DNA from: Campylorhamphus procurvoides
Lineage: Eukaryota > Chordata > Aves > Passeriformes > Dendrocolaptidae
NCBI GenBank assembly: GCA_013396655.1
Contig: WBMV01008225.1
Coordinates: 531,928 to 595,927 of the forward strand
Direction of reading: 5' to 3'
DNA: 64,000 bases
The notes beneath the pieces were generated by a model. That model was not told where the DNA came from and did no database searches. It was given only the letters and a program-made list of their open reading frames with translations. This document shows positions 24,701-39,700 of the stretch, one piece after another. The position numbers and the translations under genes were made by a program. Position 1 is the stretch's first letter, and every line of letters begins with the position of its first letter.

Positions 24701-27700
24701 TGCTGGAAGAACAGCTCCAACTCTGCTTACTTCACAATTTTCAGTGTTAATCTGTGTGACTTCATGGTAGGCATATGAGCTCCTGATTCATAGCCAGGCT
24801 TATGCAAACATGTAAGTAGACCATGTTACAAAGCTCAACAATGCTGTGTTGCAAACTGAATACTGTGCTTCTTTGCAAACCAAGAAATAGTAGTTTAAGA
24901 CAACTTTCTGGAGATTTTGATACTCAGTGTAGGTATATCAGTTGCATAGGAATAATTCAGCTGATAGGTAATGATTACTGTAACAGAGGAACAGCTCAGT
25001 TTCCTCTCCTTTGCTGACCTGTTGGAATTAGGTGGACTTGTATAACTGATTTGCTGTACGCTCTGGTTAATGAATAACTGGTGTAACTTTTTTAACGGGT
25101 CCTATACCTATGTTTGCGTAGTGGTTACTGATTAATAAATTCCTAGTTTTTATTTGCATTTTATTGGTTCTCTTTAAAGTGAATCATAGTTCTTTTCTGA
25201 CATAGCCATTGTGATAGAAGCCATTTTTGTGAAATGCAGAAAAAAGTCAAAATGAAGGTGTTGCTCATTTTGCATTCTAAGTTATCAGCTGATTATTCTT
25301 TGGATGCACTTAGAAAAAAATGGTTTGTCTACAATTAAAAATATGCCTCCTTATACCTCTCTTGAGAACTCCTTTCTAGGGAAAGAGGGATTTTTAAGTC
25401 CTCTAAACCAAGCTTACTTGGCTTGCCTTGAAACACAGCATGCCTCTTAGGATGCTGAGTAGTGTGTGATGGGAATATCTTCTCTCTTCAGTAAGTATCT
25501 GGGAGATAAGAATTGGGAATAGGCTGGGCATGACTCCAGTTTAAAGCTTAGTGGAACTAGGAAGTGAAAAGCTAAAGTGCACATATTAGTCCTTGTGATG
25601 GGAGAAGCTGAGGCAAGCTTTGGGGAGAGCTGATTGAGACAAGGTGCTGGGCACCTTAGGCCTCACTGAGGAAATGAGATTTTGCTGAGTTCACAGGTAC
25701 AGAACAGGAGGGCACTGCATGGCAAGTAGCTTAGATATTAGGAAATAGTTCTTCACTGAGAGGGTGGTTGGGCACTGGAAGAGGATCCCCAGGGAAGTGT
25801 TCACAGAACGAAGCCTGACAGAGTTCAAGAAGCATTTGTACAATGCTCTCAGGCACAAGGTGTGACTCTTGGGGCTGTCCTGTGCCAGGTCAGGAGTTGG
25901 ACTTTGATCATCATTGTGAGTCCTCTCCAACTCAGGGTATTCTATGATTCTGTGATTCTAAGTGTCTGGCTGGTAGCTTTACTGGGGACTTGAGGAAGTG
26001 AAAGAGGATTGAGCTGGTAGTTGGAGGAGAATGCCTTCAGAGAAACAGCAGTCATTCTGCATAGAATCCTCCCTCTATTAATTTTTACATATTGCTTGGG
26101 GTAGGGTCAGACCCACTGTATTGGTACTATTTGCATCAAGCATATTTCTTTTAAATATTATCAGATTTTCTTCATATTAGCTTGGAAATAAGTTTCTGTT
26201 TAAACAAGTTTTTTCAATCATTTCAGCCATGCTGCATTTAAAACTCTCTGATTAAAATCAGATAGAAACTGATGCACAGATACTTTCATATTAGCTTGTC
26301 TATCCACTTGTAACTTAGCCTTCCTCAGGCCATGTAGATTAGATATTTTTCCTTCCAGTTGGTCTCTTATTCTCATCACCCATATTTTCCATATGTGTGT
26401 GTATATTCTATTCCTTCTGTTCACATCCTCTCATCCTCTATTGTGGCATCACAATAGTGTGACCAATACAATTATACCTGCCTTGGAAAGTCATACAAGG
26501 GGTTTGGATGGTTCACTTCTATGTAAGCATGTTGTTTAAATCATGACAGTCTTACAAAACTATTCTAAAAATTTGCTTAAAGTTTTCAGGTTTACAGCAT
26601 GGGTAAGGCAAAAGCTATGACTAGGCAGAACAAACCCCCGCATTCTAAATTTTATCAGATATCTCAGAAGTACCCTCAGGTGATTCAAACTTATATTCTT
26701 CTAAAAACCTAAACATAAAAAGCTAGCCCTGGGACAGGGGAATTAAGCATGCGCGTTTGAGATAGGAAGGCAGGTGGCACAGAGCTGACTCATCCTTTTT
26801 GTCTGGACTACTCTTTTAATTCAAACAAAGAGAAAGCAGGGATGAGCAATGTGATTTTAGAGGGGCTTGTGAGTGGTGAGAGCCTTTTCTTCAAGACCTG
26901 ATCTTTGAAGGGCTGGAATTACTGTGTCTTGGCTTTGTGTAATCTAATTCAGAAGTACTTGCATCCTTGATTATGCAAATGTAAAAGTTTCTGTAAATTC
27001 GGTTTAATTACAGTAGTGAAGATATCCATGGGTCTCGCATTACATCATTGTGCTGAATATGCTAGTCTGGTTTGAGATGGGAGTCAGTGGATGGGATTTC
27101 AGAACCAGTGGGTATTAATTCATATGTCATTGCAGCTGATGGGAATATTCTCATTGAATTCAGTGGAATTACAGTGAAGCTGGTGTTGGATACCATAGTA
27201 TATCCTGCCCAAGAGCTCTCTTCAATTTGGAAAGGAGAGGTTTAGGCAAATGTAATTTTCTGAGATATTTTGTAAAGCAAACCTGTTATAATGAAAAGCT
27301 TTCTGGGAATGTCACAAATTGTGACACCCATGTTGGGCATGAAGGGGAGAGACAAAAAGCCAGCAATACATGTCTGTCTGTAGTAGGACATTAGAGTTAC
27401 CTAATTAAGAGATGCTAGGAAAAAAATCCTAGCAAATCAGCTTATCTAGACACTTGAAGCCTGAATTGTATTAATATAATGGTTTCCTTCTCCTTAAGCT
27501 ATGGCACATTGCAAAAATTTTAGTGGGAAATGAAAGCTGCTTCTCTCAAAACATTCGGAATTTGAGGCAAAGGCAACTATTTCTATGCAGACATACACAT
27601 TAGATCCTTGTGGTCTGCCTGTTACCATATTACCATATGTGTTTCTCTGGTGCTTGAATAAAGAGGAAGGAAGTTGTTTAGGCTAAACTTTATTATGCTA

Positions 27701-30700
27701 ATGAAACGCTTTCTTCCTGATACATGTGGATGCAAATATAATGATGTTTATTATGGGGTGTTCAAGAGGAAAAAGAAATATTAAATTTTTCTAATCACTG
27801 TATCCAAAGATAAAAATATTGAATAAATAAAGGGTTTGGTAAAATATCTTGAGCCTAAACATTAAATTATGAAGAGGCAGAAAGATGAATGTTGGACACT
27901 CATTCAAAATAAATGAATTTTTTTGGCCGTATAAAAGACTTCAAGGTTTCCTAATAAAATATTCTTCCTTTGGTTGTTTCTGGTTACAAATTTTTGAAGC
28001 CTTTGAAGAGAATTTAAATCCTAAATTCTGTTTCACTCATTTTCTCTATGCATTATAAGAATGCATCACATCACAGTGCCTTCCAAAGTAACTATCAGGC
28101 CTCAGGGCATCTGCTGCCATGAGACTGCCAAATTCACAGTGACTGGAGTGGTGTTGATGAGAGTTGTCATTGTTTAGAAGGTTTACTTTGTTCTTCCCCC
28201 TTGCTGATATACTTGATATTAGCACAAGTTATTTGGAGCAACTTTTAAATTTTCCCTGAGGAGGCTTACACAAATGGCCAGCAAATGACTAAACCCTCAT
28301 TGCATGTGAATCCCATATCTTGTGAGTTGAGATAAGAGGGAAGAATAGGAATAAGAAGGAAAGGAGCTTAACAGAGGAAAATCCCTATTAATGCTAATAG
28401 CCACATGCAAGTCATGGTTCTTGCTTCCCGTTCCTTAATTCTAAGGATGCCTTGGAGCAGCCAGCTACTTTGCACTGTGCTGTTACAGTTTCCTCTGCTC
28501 ACCTGAAAACAGCTGGTTCTACACAACCATCTCGTTGTCAACCAACATCTCCAGCACAACCCTCCTGTGTGAGATGTCCTAGTGCAAGAACCGCATCAGC
28601 CGAATTACTCAAGATTCTCATGCTATGTTCTGAATGCAAAAGAGCTGCCAAGGTCTTGCTTTGAAGCATATACTACAAGCTTCCTTATATCCTTTTAACA
28701 AGCCTAAAATGCTTTGTGCCCCAGGACTTCCTAGCTGTGAAAGGAAGTCTCATGGCTGAATTTGCATATATGCGCATTATTTTGAATAACTAATGATTTT
28801 GAATAAAGCATTTCTCTCTTTCTTTCCCTTCATGAATGTATTCAGAATTTGAGGTACCTATTACATTTAAAGATCTATTTTTATCTCTAGACAGTATCTT
28901 ACTGGGAACATAACAGGTTGAAACAATCTCCTCCTCTTTCAAGTGTAGATCAGCACTCCTATTATAATCTCAGATATGAGATTGATGGTTTTAAGGGATT
29001 AGTAATGGGATATGGAGATTTTTCCCTGAGGCAGGTTGGTTCATTTAGGGTGCTTTCCTCTACCAAATAAACATGCTGTTTGGTGAGCCCCATCAAGTTT
29101 ATGTTCCACCAGTGGTTTTGTTATGAAAACCAGCCTATGTTTACACTTTCTTTCGCAGAACATCTGGGAAGACTAAGGATTGAATTAGTGAGGGTACTTG
29201 AATGCCCTGGGTTTTTGAGATGTTTCACAGCATACTTAATAGAGACCCAAAACTTACTATTATACAGTATAAAGATGATGTTAGGACCAGCATTGAAGTC
29301 CAGCATTGTTCACAGGCTGCTGTTCTGACACTTTCTGATAGAATAAAATGCATTTAAACCAGCATTTTGGTATGAAAAATGTAAGAATAAGAACCATCTT
29401 TTAGGCAGTAAATTATTGGTTTCTAAAAAAAAGGAGAAGCTTTTTCTCAAAGCTTGGATAATAACATCAGTTCAAGACCCAGTAAGATGTGCTTTGAATT
29501 AAATTATTGCTGCCATGTTTGAATGTAGAGTTGTACACTTTTCCAGGTGATGGAGTTTTACTGCCAGTCCTGTGAGACAGCCATGTGCCGGGAGTGCACA
29601 GAGGGAGAACACGCAGAGCATCCCACGGTACCACTCAAGGATGTGGTGGAGCAACACAAGGCTTCCCTCCAAGTCCAGTTGGATGCTGTCAACAAAAGGT
29701 ACCGAGACTCCACTGATGATTTCCCATTTTCAGTTCTATCACTGTCTTCCTGTGTTAACTTGGATAGATGTTTTAATGTGCAGGTGCCATAGTGAGGCTA
29801 GCATAAAAAAAATCCATTGAGTGGGATGTACTGAGGGATTAGAGAAAAGAGCAAATGATTGCTATGTGTCTTCAACAAAACAGAGGCTATTAGAAATGCA
29901 AGTGTCCTCCAAGGAAGGGGCATAAAATGTTAAGGAGAAAACTCCTACCCAGTCATGAATTTAATGATAGCTAAATAAATAATACTGGGTATTAAAAAGA
30001 CTAGTACATGGTAGCAAAAAGTCTAAAAAAAAAAAAAAAGAAGCGAGGTAGATCTAGTTTTGTCTTCTGGAGTAGATATCATATAGCATAAAGGATGGAG
30101 GATCCAAGGCCTCATTGTTGGTAATGCCTAAAGTCTAATGGATTCGCACAAGTGAGGGCTGTGGTTTAGCCTTATTTTATGAGATCAGACCCACTATGTG
30201 GTTATAAAAGAAATGAGCTTACTTCTGGGAAATGATTGAGTTTAAAGACAGGCTGCTGCTGAGGGGGTTTAATCAAAAGATACCAGGGCAAGGGCCAATG
30301 TTTTATGACTTTTGAAACAGCAATCTTTGTAATTTAATTCCTCCCTCAGGCTTCCAGAGATCGACTCAGCACTTCATTTTATATCTGAAATCATACACCA
30401 GTTAACCAACCAAAAGGCTAGCATTGTAGATGACATTCATTCCACTTTTGATGAACTCCAGAAGACTTTAAATGTGCGGAAGAGTGTGCTGCTCATGGAA
30501 CTGGAAGTGAATTATGGCCTTAAACACAAAGTAAGATGTATATTTTGTTTCAATGAATAGCTGTTAATTTAATCCTCCAGTTTTTACAAATGATGCAGGA
30601 CGCCACTTTGACAAATTGTGTCTGAGATCCAGAGAAGAATTTTTTTTTATGAAATCAAGTGCTGCAGAGCCTCACTTGTTGGTGCGCAGTCCTATAAATG

Positions 30701-33700
30701 GAATACAGACCCTGTCTGGGCAGATAGTCCTTTGTGAATGGTGTATGAAGAGGATCTAAAACAGCCAACACACTAAGCAGGCGTCTGCTTAAAGCCAACA
30801 TGCTGATGTGCAGATGATAGTAAAGTCTGAATTCTTGAGCTGCAATCATATGTACAGCTCCATGAAGGTACAGGCCAAACAATTGTCCTGAATAATTGAG
30901 TAGGGCTTCCTGTTTTGCTTCAAAGCACTGCTTTCCTTTCTAGAACTTGGTAACATATTGCATGTTAGATGTCACCAGTTGGAACACATTAAGATTGGAG
31001 GGACATCTCAGTTTCTCAGGGGAATGCAGAGAGCAATGGATTCCAGAGCTGTATTCACGCTTCTCCTTCCTATCTGGATGATTGAATCTTGGGATTTATC
31101 CCCTACACTTTAGACTAAGCTTCAGAGGAAGAAAAGAGAAACCTGTATTTTTGCCAAGAAAAGCAGTAAAAGAGGCATCTCTCCTGTTTGTATTAAAAAA
31201 GCAATTGAAATTGGATTTTATTTTTCAATGAATAGTTGTCCTGCAAAATGATTCAAACCCAAATCTTCATTCTCATCATATACTTCTCAAAAATTAATGA
31301 GCTGCACTTTACTAAAAAAAAGTTGGCAATTCAGTTTCAGTTGTCCAGTGGACTGAAGGGGGCCTTGTGTAAAACATTTAAAGTACATTTTAAATAATAT
31401 TTATGTTAGGATTTAATATTTTCCATCTTTGTAATGAAAGAAAACTATCTTGAGAAAATACTGGTTTTGAAACATAGCTGCAAGTTGTCTTTCTTGTCAG
31501 TTTGTGGTTTGTTATCCCAAGCATATGGGGCTTTGTCATCCTGGGGCATTATTGGCTATTCTCTCTCTTTAACTACTTACATCCTTGAATAAAGACAAAG
31601 CAGATTCGAAATGCCTTGTGTTCAATCCTGAGAGGTTTATGGACGCCTAGAAAAATAGACAACTTGAAATTTCAGTATAGTCTTGAAATTTGTTCGTTCT
31701 GTTTTGATAGAAAAAAAAAAGTGTTGTTACCACTTTCCCATATTAGTAATACTTGACCCTGGATTTTCTCCAGTGGATGAAAAGCTGAAAGCTTCATAAA
31801 ACTTAGAAAAAAAGTGCTTTTAGCATGCAGTATCATTACATAGTGTTTCTCAGCAGGGGAGAATATTTCATAGCTATAAATACACCCAGTCTCTAAGTTT
31901 ACTTTAAAATCAATTGAAATGTTTCAGAAATATTTACTTTACAGTGATGGTCAACAAAATAACTTCTCTAATCCACAATAATGTCTGTGCTGTTGTTCTC
32001 TGTAGGAAAAACATACCATGTATGTGACTGGGTACTTTAGTTTGGGTATTTTATCAGTGGAGACTGTGGGGAGGTAGCTGGAATGTTTTCCTGACTGTCA
32101 GGAATTTTTCTGCTAGGTTGTTATAATTCAAGGATTCTTTTTCCAAATCACTGCAAAAGTGGTTTACAAAAATGTTAGCCTTGTTCCCAGCCCATACCTA
32201 ATAATTTTGAGGTCAATACTGTTTTCAGGATTTTAGACTGAGGGCCAGAACTGACCCTATAAAAGAAGCTCTTTCGTAGTCTTAAATATGGAGTAGCTAC
32301 TTGCTGCCCACCAAAATTTCAGAGTACTCAGTCCAATTCTTTACAATATCAACAACCCATTCTGTATGTTTTGCTTTCCTGCCTGCTGGAACTAGGGAAA
32401 CAACTCCCCTGCTTATGCTGGGGAGAATTTTCCTTACTTCACTTATTTAGTTCAGGAGTCACACTTTTCCTAAGGAGGGGTATACATATAGGCCTTGAGA
32501 GTGCCTTCTTACCTGTCTCCGTAGAGGAGTAATCCACAGTTTCCCTCAGCCCTGAAGAAATGCTTTCAAGAAGTTTCTTGCAGTCTCTCTTATTAATGGG
32601 CCTGATGAAACCAGAATACCAAAATATCTCTGCCTCTGTGCACACAGCTCAGTTCCATGTAACTGTTTATTAACTCTGACTGCTGAGAGTTAGATGGAGC
32701 AGGGTTCAAACTTTTACATTAATTGGATTTTTTTCTTAAAAAATAAAAAAGAAAAAAGTAGAGAGGCAGGAGAGGTGAGACAGAAATTCAGTCTAGTATG
32801 ACAGTGGATCTGTGAAGCCTTGAAGACGCAAACCGGGGTACATTTTTTCTGTTGCAGCATTATATTCTAAATACGTGTTGTGGATCAGTGTGGTACTTTT
32901 TCTAAAATGGAAGTTTAAATTAAACTCTAAAATAATGCACTGTAAATTTGGTTTCTACAAACCTTCAATTATAAAGGATGCTACATCTTCCTAGGGCAGT
33001 TCGTGTAACATGATGCTAATCTGGTGTTTGGTGATACACACAGGTCCTCCAGACACAGCTGGATACCTTACTTGAAGGACAAGAAAGCATTAAAAGCTGC
33101 AGCAACTTTACAGCCCAAGCCCTCAACCATGGCACTGAAACCGAAGTGCTGCTGGTGAAGAAGCAAATGAGTGACAAGCTGAATGAACTGGCCGAGAGGG
33201 ACTTCCCCCTGCAGCCCCGTGAGAATGATCAGTTGGACTTCATAGTGGAGACAGAAGGCCTGAAGAAGTCCATTCACAATCTGGGTACTATTTTAACCAC
33301 CAATGCTGTTGCCTCCGAAACAGTTGCCACGGGTGAGGGACTGAGGCAGACAGTGATCGGACAGCCCATGTCTGTTACCATCACAACCAAGGACAAAGAT
33401 GGGGAGCTCTGTAAATCTGGGAATGCTTACCTCACTGCTGAGCTGAGCACGCCTGACGGGAGCGTAGCCGATGGAGAAATACTTGACAACAAAAATGGCA
33501 CTTACGAATTTTTGTATACTGTTCAGAAAGAAGGGGACTTCACTTTGTCTCTGAGACTTTATGATCAGCATATCAAGGGCAGCCCGTTCAAACTGAAAGT
33601 GGTCAGATCAGCAGATGTGTCCCCTACCACTGAAGGGGTTAAGAGGCGTGTTAAATCTCCTGGCAGTGGTCATGTGAAGCAGAAAGCTGTGAAAAGACCT

Positions 33701-36700
33701 GCGAGCATGTACAGCACTGGCAAAAGAAAAGAGAATCCCATTGAAGATGATTTGATCTTCAGAGTAGGTAGGTGACTTTGCTGCCTGTGACATACTTAAT
33801 AATAGTTTAGGGAAACGGGATGAAAAGGTTAAATTATTGTACAGTTAAAGGTATAAGTAGAGCAACTTGACAATACCTTTAGGCCTCTTGACTTTTGTAA
33901 ATTTGGAAAGCCCACACTTCAGATATTCTCTTTGCAGCAAATATTTAATTGGGATTTGAGTTTAGAAATGCATACAATTGATTTGGAATATTTTAAAAAC
34001 TGTTAATATTCTTATTACAAAACTTTTGGTATGGATTAAAGTAAATTTAGCTTGTAATTTCTGTTTCTATGTCCCTTGCTTCTAGTGAGCAGTTTCTGGC
34101 TTGACTACCAAATAGTGGTATGGTTCTGGTTTGGTTTTTGTTGGTAGTGGTGTTGTTTGTTAGAATTTTTTTTAACTATTCTCTCCACTACAGTACAAAC
34201 TCTAGAAGTCTTCAGTGTTTTCCAAAAAGTGCATTGCCCTTTTCTTTGTCATGATGCAGTCATGACCATATGCTTTATTTTTGAGTTCCACCTCCTCCCC
34301 CACTTCACCAGTCAAAAAGGGAAGATGAAATAATTAGAACAAGAGCTACACATCTCAGAGTTTTGCTCGATGAAACTTCTCAGAATGCCCATATTTGGGA
34401 TATATGGATTGCTATTTTATGGAAAATCTAAGCTGAGAGTAACATTTCTTCTTATTACATGTTTGGCTTTCAGGCACTCATTTCACCCTACATAGAGATG
34501 TTCCTCTGGGCTTTTGTAGGCTTATGCATTCATCATCTGAAAGGTCTCTTGAGCCATTGCGGCTGTAATGCTCTAGTGTTTTACACTCTTCCAAAATATG
34601 CAAAATTATTGAGACAGGTAAAACCTCTGACATTTTCACAAGGATTGCCTTCACAGATTTAAGAGTCCATTTAGTTCCAGTTAGTTCAGCTCCCTTTGAA
34701 AAGTTTGGTTCATTTGTTGATGAGGCAATGTGAAATTTATCACTGTTTTCCAACACAACTGTGTATCTCTATTTTGAACCGATTGTTGAATTTCTCTGAT
34801 GGTCTTGGCCAAATCTGGATCTGCATTTTAAACTGGGCAAGATAAATCTTATATTTGGGCTGCCAGAAGCTCCTGCAGCTGCATTGGAGAACCACACTGT
34901 AATATTCCTCTGAGCATCCAAGCAGATGGAGTATGCTATTGTATGTGTGCTGATGTATGGGCTTTTATGCACAAGTAAATTGATTAGCCCCTAGTAGGAG
35001 ATTGTCATCTTGCTAGTATCAGCAAGAGATAGCATCAATACAACATTAGTACATTTCTTTCATGGGGAAGTGTGCATTGTACCTTCTGCCAATTCTGTTA
35101 TTCATGGCCTTTAAAATGGCACGTGGCTCTCTTAGGATATTTTAAGGTCAAGTTATTGACTGCACATTCACAGATTTGTGTAATTCATTATTTACAGCAA
35201 TAGAGTATTTCTTGCATCCTATTTTTCTCTCTCAGTAATTTATATCCTCAACTTGTTTTTTTTTAAACAGGTGTGATTTCTTAAGAGTTTTTCCAAGCAA
35301 TATCTGTGCTGCCTGTGCTTAGTCTATAAAAATGAAAACAAGAATGTTCTTATGATACCTAGAAAATAATTGTTGCTCAATGGTTTCGCTACCTCTACAA
35401 GTGATAGGAAGCACTAAAGTGAGAAGGAAGTCTCTTTTTCATTACCCTGCTTTTGTGTCTTAGACCCACGCTGAGCAGAGGTAAGGAGTGTTCACAGTGT
35501 CAGCCACTTCTACCTTCCCTGGTAAATCTCTCCCATGTCCTTCAGCAGAGGGTTAAGAGACATGGTTGGCACCAGCTGCTCTGTCCAGGACTTCATCTCG
35601 TGTTCTATCTCGGCCATGCTCTGCTGTGTGCCTTGGTATTTTTTCTCTTCAGGCACTTTTCATGACTGGGTTCTTTGACACTGTTTAGAAGTAGTGGTGC
35701 TATTTCTCATTTTAACTGCTTTCTTCCCTTTATGTATTTATATTTGGGATTAGCATCAGATATAGCCAGATGGAGAGTTGTCCCTTTGCTAGAAAGTTCC
35801 ATTTTGCTTTTCCTAAGACTGTGTTTACTTGTCTATTCAGTCACGTAACCGAGCATCTAAGTTTAGCTAGTACATTTACTGTGTTAAAAAAAAAAAAAGC
35901 CTTTAACAGTACCTTCTGTCAGCTTCCTTACTAGGCATGAATGTCATCTTCTGGTCTGTTATCAATGCTGAAGGCAACCAGGAGCTTTACTGTGAATTTA
36001 CTCCACATAAGAACTCATGAACAAGGCCTATGTAATAATAGTGTTAGTGCAGTTTAAAAAGCAGGTTGAGGAGGAGTAAAGGGATTCTTGATCAGGTGTT
36101 TCACACAATTACAAAAAGGGTAAGGTTGGAAGGGACCCCAGTGGATCATCTGGTTCAACCTCCCTGCTCAAGCAGGGTCGTCCTAGAACCACTTGTGCAT
36201 ACCTGTCTGTGGCAAGAGGGGCTCTGCTGCACAAGCAATGCTTGGAAATGGCCTTGGCCAAGCTTTTAGACACAGATGCTCTCTAAAGCAAATTAATACA
36301 AATCAGTCCATCTTCACTACCAACAGTGTGTGTGCATATCTGCCCGAGTTCCTTTTTATTCATTCCTCTTTAAGGCTTACAAATGCTGTGTGCCTTCAAC
36401 CAACTGATTGATTTTAAAATTTAGAGTTATATGGGAACTTGGATTAAAAATACTGACATTTCTTTTACAGCAAGCACACAGCATTAACAATTCAGTGCAG
36501 TTTTACTACAGATCCTTTTGTGTTTCAGTGTTATCTGTTATGAGAGGGGGCATCACATCCTTGTAACGTGTAAGATTTGACTAAATATCTTTTGGCACTC
36601 TTAGGAAAAAAGAAAGGAAGCTAGGAAACAAGAAACCAACTCCTTGATACCAGCCTATGCAGTATAAGCCTTTCCATGCTGTTTACTTTTATCCTTTCTT

Positions 36701-39700
36701 TCATACCACATAGGGATGAGTCCAAGAAGTATTTGAAGTGTTGTAGGCAGGAGAAAAATGGTTATGTACACAACAGTTTATGGCAACTCACAACCTCAAA
36801 AGTCTTCCCAATAATCTGTAATATGTCTGCAGTTCTATTTTGTTGCTCTGAATCTATTCCATTCCTGCTGGTGCAGTGACTTGTTTTTTCTTTGTGTTTT
36901 AGGAAGCTGGGGAATCTAGGTTAGCAAGCAGGGAGGTTATTATTCATATTAGTAAAACTCAGAAAGCAAAACCCATTCCTTCTCGTACTATAAGCATCAA
37001 AAATATACACTGTACAACAAGTTTGTTCAGATTCCCAGCACTTACAGAGCAGATTCCCATTGCAGTTAACATCTCCTGTGATGCTAATAGGCTTTTAGAT
37101 TTTTTCCCCTTCTTTTTTGTGAGATTCAATATGGTCTCTATTGTGCAAGAATAAAAGATTGAAATTTTGAAGCATTTTATATGAGCTAGGTTGTCTTGAG
37201 CAGAAAATGCATACTTTCTTCGTTGAAAGCTAAATTAGTTTGTTTGTGCAGGCTATGCTCAGTAATACCAGAATGAATTAGGGCTAAGACAAATCTGATT
37301 ATTATCTCTATACAAAACTGGTATAAAAGCTGCTATCCACAGGCCACAGACCTGCTTCCTAATAACTCTGTTCAGCCTTCCCCATTTGAAAACTCTGCTG
37401 TCCTTTCCCAATCCCTAGCAGCTTACCAGAGATGTTGCAGTAAAATATCTGTCTTTTCCTCCTTTATGCCCTGCAGTAGCTTAGAACAGGAAGGCAATAA
37501 AGCTGGGCAGTGAAGGGCATGAAAGATGCAGGCTTTCATCTCTTAACCCGGCTGCTTGGGAGACACTGGAATGAGGATCCCACTGTCTCCAGCACCATGC
37601 AATTGAAATGTTGGTGCCTCCCTAGGCTAAGGAGAGATGGGCGACTGCCCATGATGGAGATAAAAGAAGACAAAGCATGAAGTGCCTTGATATAGAGGAG
37701 TAATATTTTGCAGCAAAAGATTTGCTGAAGACTCTCTAGACAGGTATGTTTGTAAGGAAGGAACTTCTGCTTACAGAGGGGAGCTATTGTCTTTCAGTAT
37801 TGCAGAGAGCAGGAGCCTGCTTTTCCAGAGGCTGACATACTTTACTACAAGGTTTCCTCTCATCATTTGAAGTGCCTACACTTGGCTTCAGATCTTTGCT
37901 GGCATAGTAAATTATTCAAAACCGAAAGTTCAAAGTTATCTGTTTTCTTCCTGAACATACATTAGGAAATTCACTAACCTCAGCTTTCTTCTGCAGAGAA
38001 ATTTGTGCCACTGCAGAGGCCACTGTATAAAGGCCTGTGTGCAAATTAGGACCTGCGTGATAGTTTTAATAGCTGCAAAGTTCTAGGTGCACAGATATTG
38101 CATGGAGATGAATTTCATCTACACGCTGTGCTAATAAATTGCTATTTCGTAAACTTACTGTGAAATGTGACTATTCCTGGGTAATTTCTTCAGTTTTTCC
38201 TTTGATGTATATTTACAAGATCCTGTTGGAGAACACTCTGAGTAACACTTTATATAGGGCTCTCTTATCTTTAAAAATTAAATTCCTTGACTTTCAAGAA
38301 CATTTTTCTAAAGCTAAAGAGCATATACTCCATAAAGTTTGTGCTAGTTGGTTCCAGATGCTCTAGCTTATGCCTCCTCTTTTCTAACAAATGTTTTCTC
38401 TTTATTCTTAGTAGTAAAAAGAATGTTTCTCCCTTTTTATCCATTCTTTTTGGCTAAAAGGCAAAAAGGAAACTTGTCATTAGCATATGGTGAAAAAAAA
38501 TTACTGCCTGTATCCCCGAGGCACTGCTTATTAAAAGAATACACAGAAATGGCTCAAGTATGGGTAATGTAATTGGTATATAACTCACTATTCTCTGAAT
38601 ATGCAGAAAAAAAATTGAGAAGCCTTTGTCTTGTTTAGAGAATGGAGCAGATGGAGTTGAAGAAAATAAGTCTTGATACAAAGGGACATTCTTGAAGCAC
38701 CAAGTATAGAGAAATTATATGTTACTTGTTAGCCAGCAACAGGCAATATACATCCCACAGCCATCACCAGAGAAGAAGGGTTGTTATGGGATTATACATC
38801 CCTAATGAAAGCCAAATACAAATTACAGCTAATATATATGTCTTATATTAGGCATCAATGAGCTTCAGGATATTTTGGACTGACTAAAATAAAATACAAG
38901 TTTTTCAGTTAATATACAGCCAGTGAATGCCTGTAAAAATATTTCACCAGGAAAAACAGCACTGCATTGAAGTCTTGGAAAGAGCAGTTTATGGAGTTCG
39001 TTGTTGGCTTTTTTCGTTTGTTTGTTTCAAAATTCATTCATTGTGAATAAACTTGGAGTTATGAAGATCATAACTGCAGTCTTTTCTAAAGACCCTTGAG
39101 CCTCCTTTACAAACAAATCAGGAATCTGTGTACTGTTCCTGGGTTTCAGGTGTAATTTGGACCGGCCACTTTGGGGCTGATCTTTTAAAGACATTGGTTT
39201 TCTGTGACACTCCTTGGACCACGTCAGAACAAACATCTAAGTAATAAGCCACATAAACTTACCGAACTTTTGTGAAAAGTTGACAATTTTACTACTCCTT
39301 ATCACCTTAACCTACTGGGGAAACAAGTTATAGCTCTATGTAAATCACTATTGCTTTTGTCATGAGTTACAATGAGACCACTGTGTGTGGACACTGCTTT
39401 ATTAAACAATCTGAGGTCTTTGCAGAAGCATTCAGTCTTCAGGTGTTGGTCTTTATTGGCCCACAAGTCATTCAAGGCTAGTTCTTCATCTGAGTTTCCC
39501 TGCTAAGGGATTTTTTAAAGCCTATGACTGAAAACTGTATATGAGTGAGAAGGAAACTTCCCTGTCTTGAAGTGGCCCCATCCAAAGTGATTTGTTTTAT
39601 CTCAACTTTGTGACTTCACTCAGGAGACTTAGCTAATTGTACTAAAACTGTGTCATCTGTCCAAGTTCTTATCTTAGCCTCTGCCTGTATTTTCCCACAG

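Noticed and set aside
27309..27325. Near-palindrome TGTCACAAATTGTGACA
   Set aside because: Not perfect, short, and in unremarkable intron sequence; likely chance.
28452..28664. 70-residue frame with several cysteines ([14 protein letters not shown])
   Set aside because: Considered as an alternative TRIM2 zinc-finger exon. The cysteine spacing does not fit RING or B-box, and there is no convincing acceptor/donor pair.
33068..33571. Minus-strand frames opposite TRIM2 coding exon 5
   Set aside because: They are shadows of the conserved plus-strand exon.
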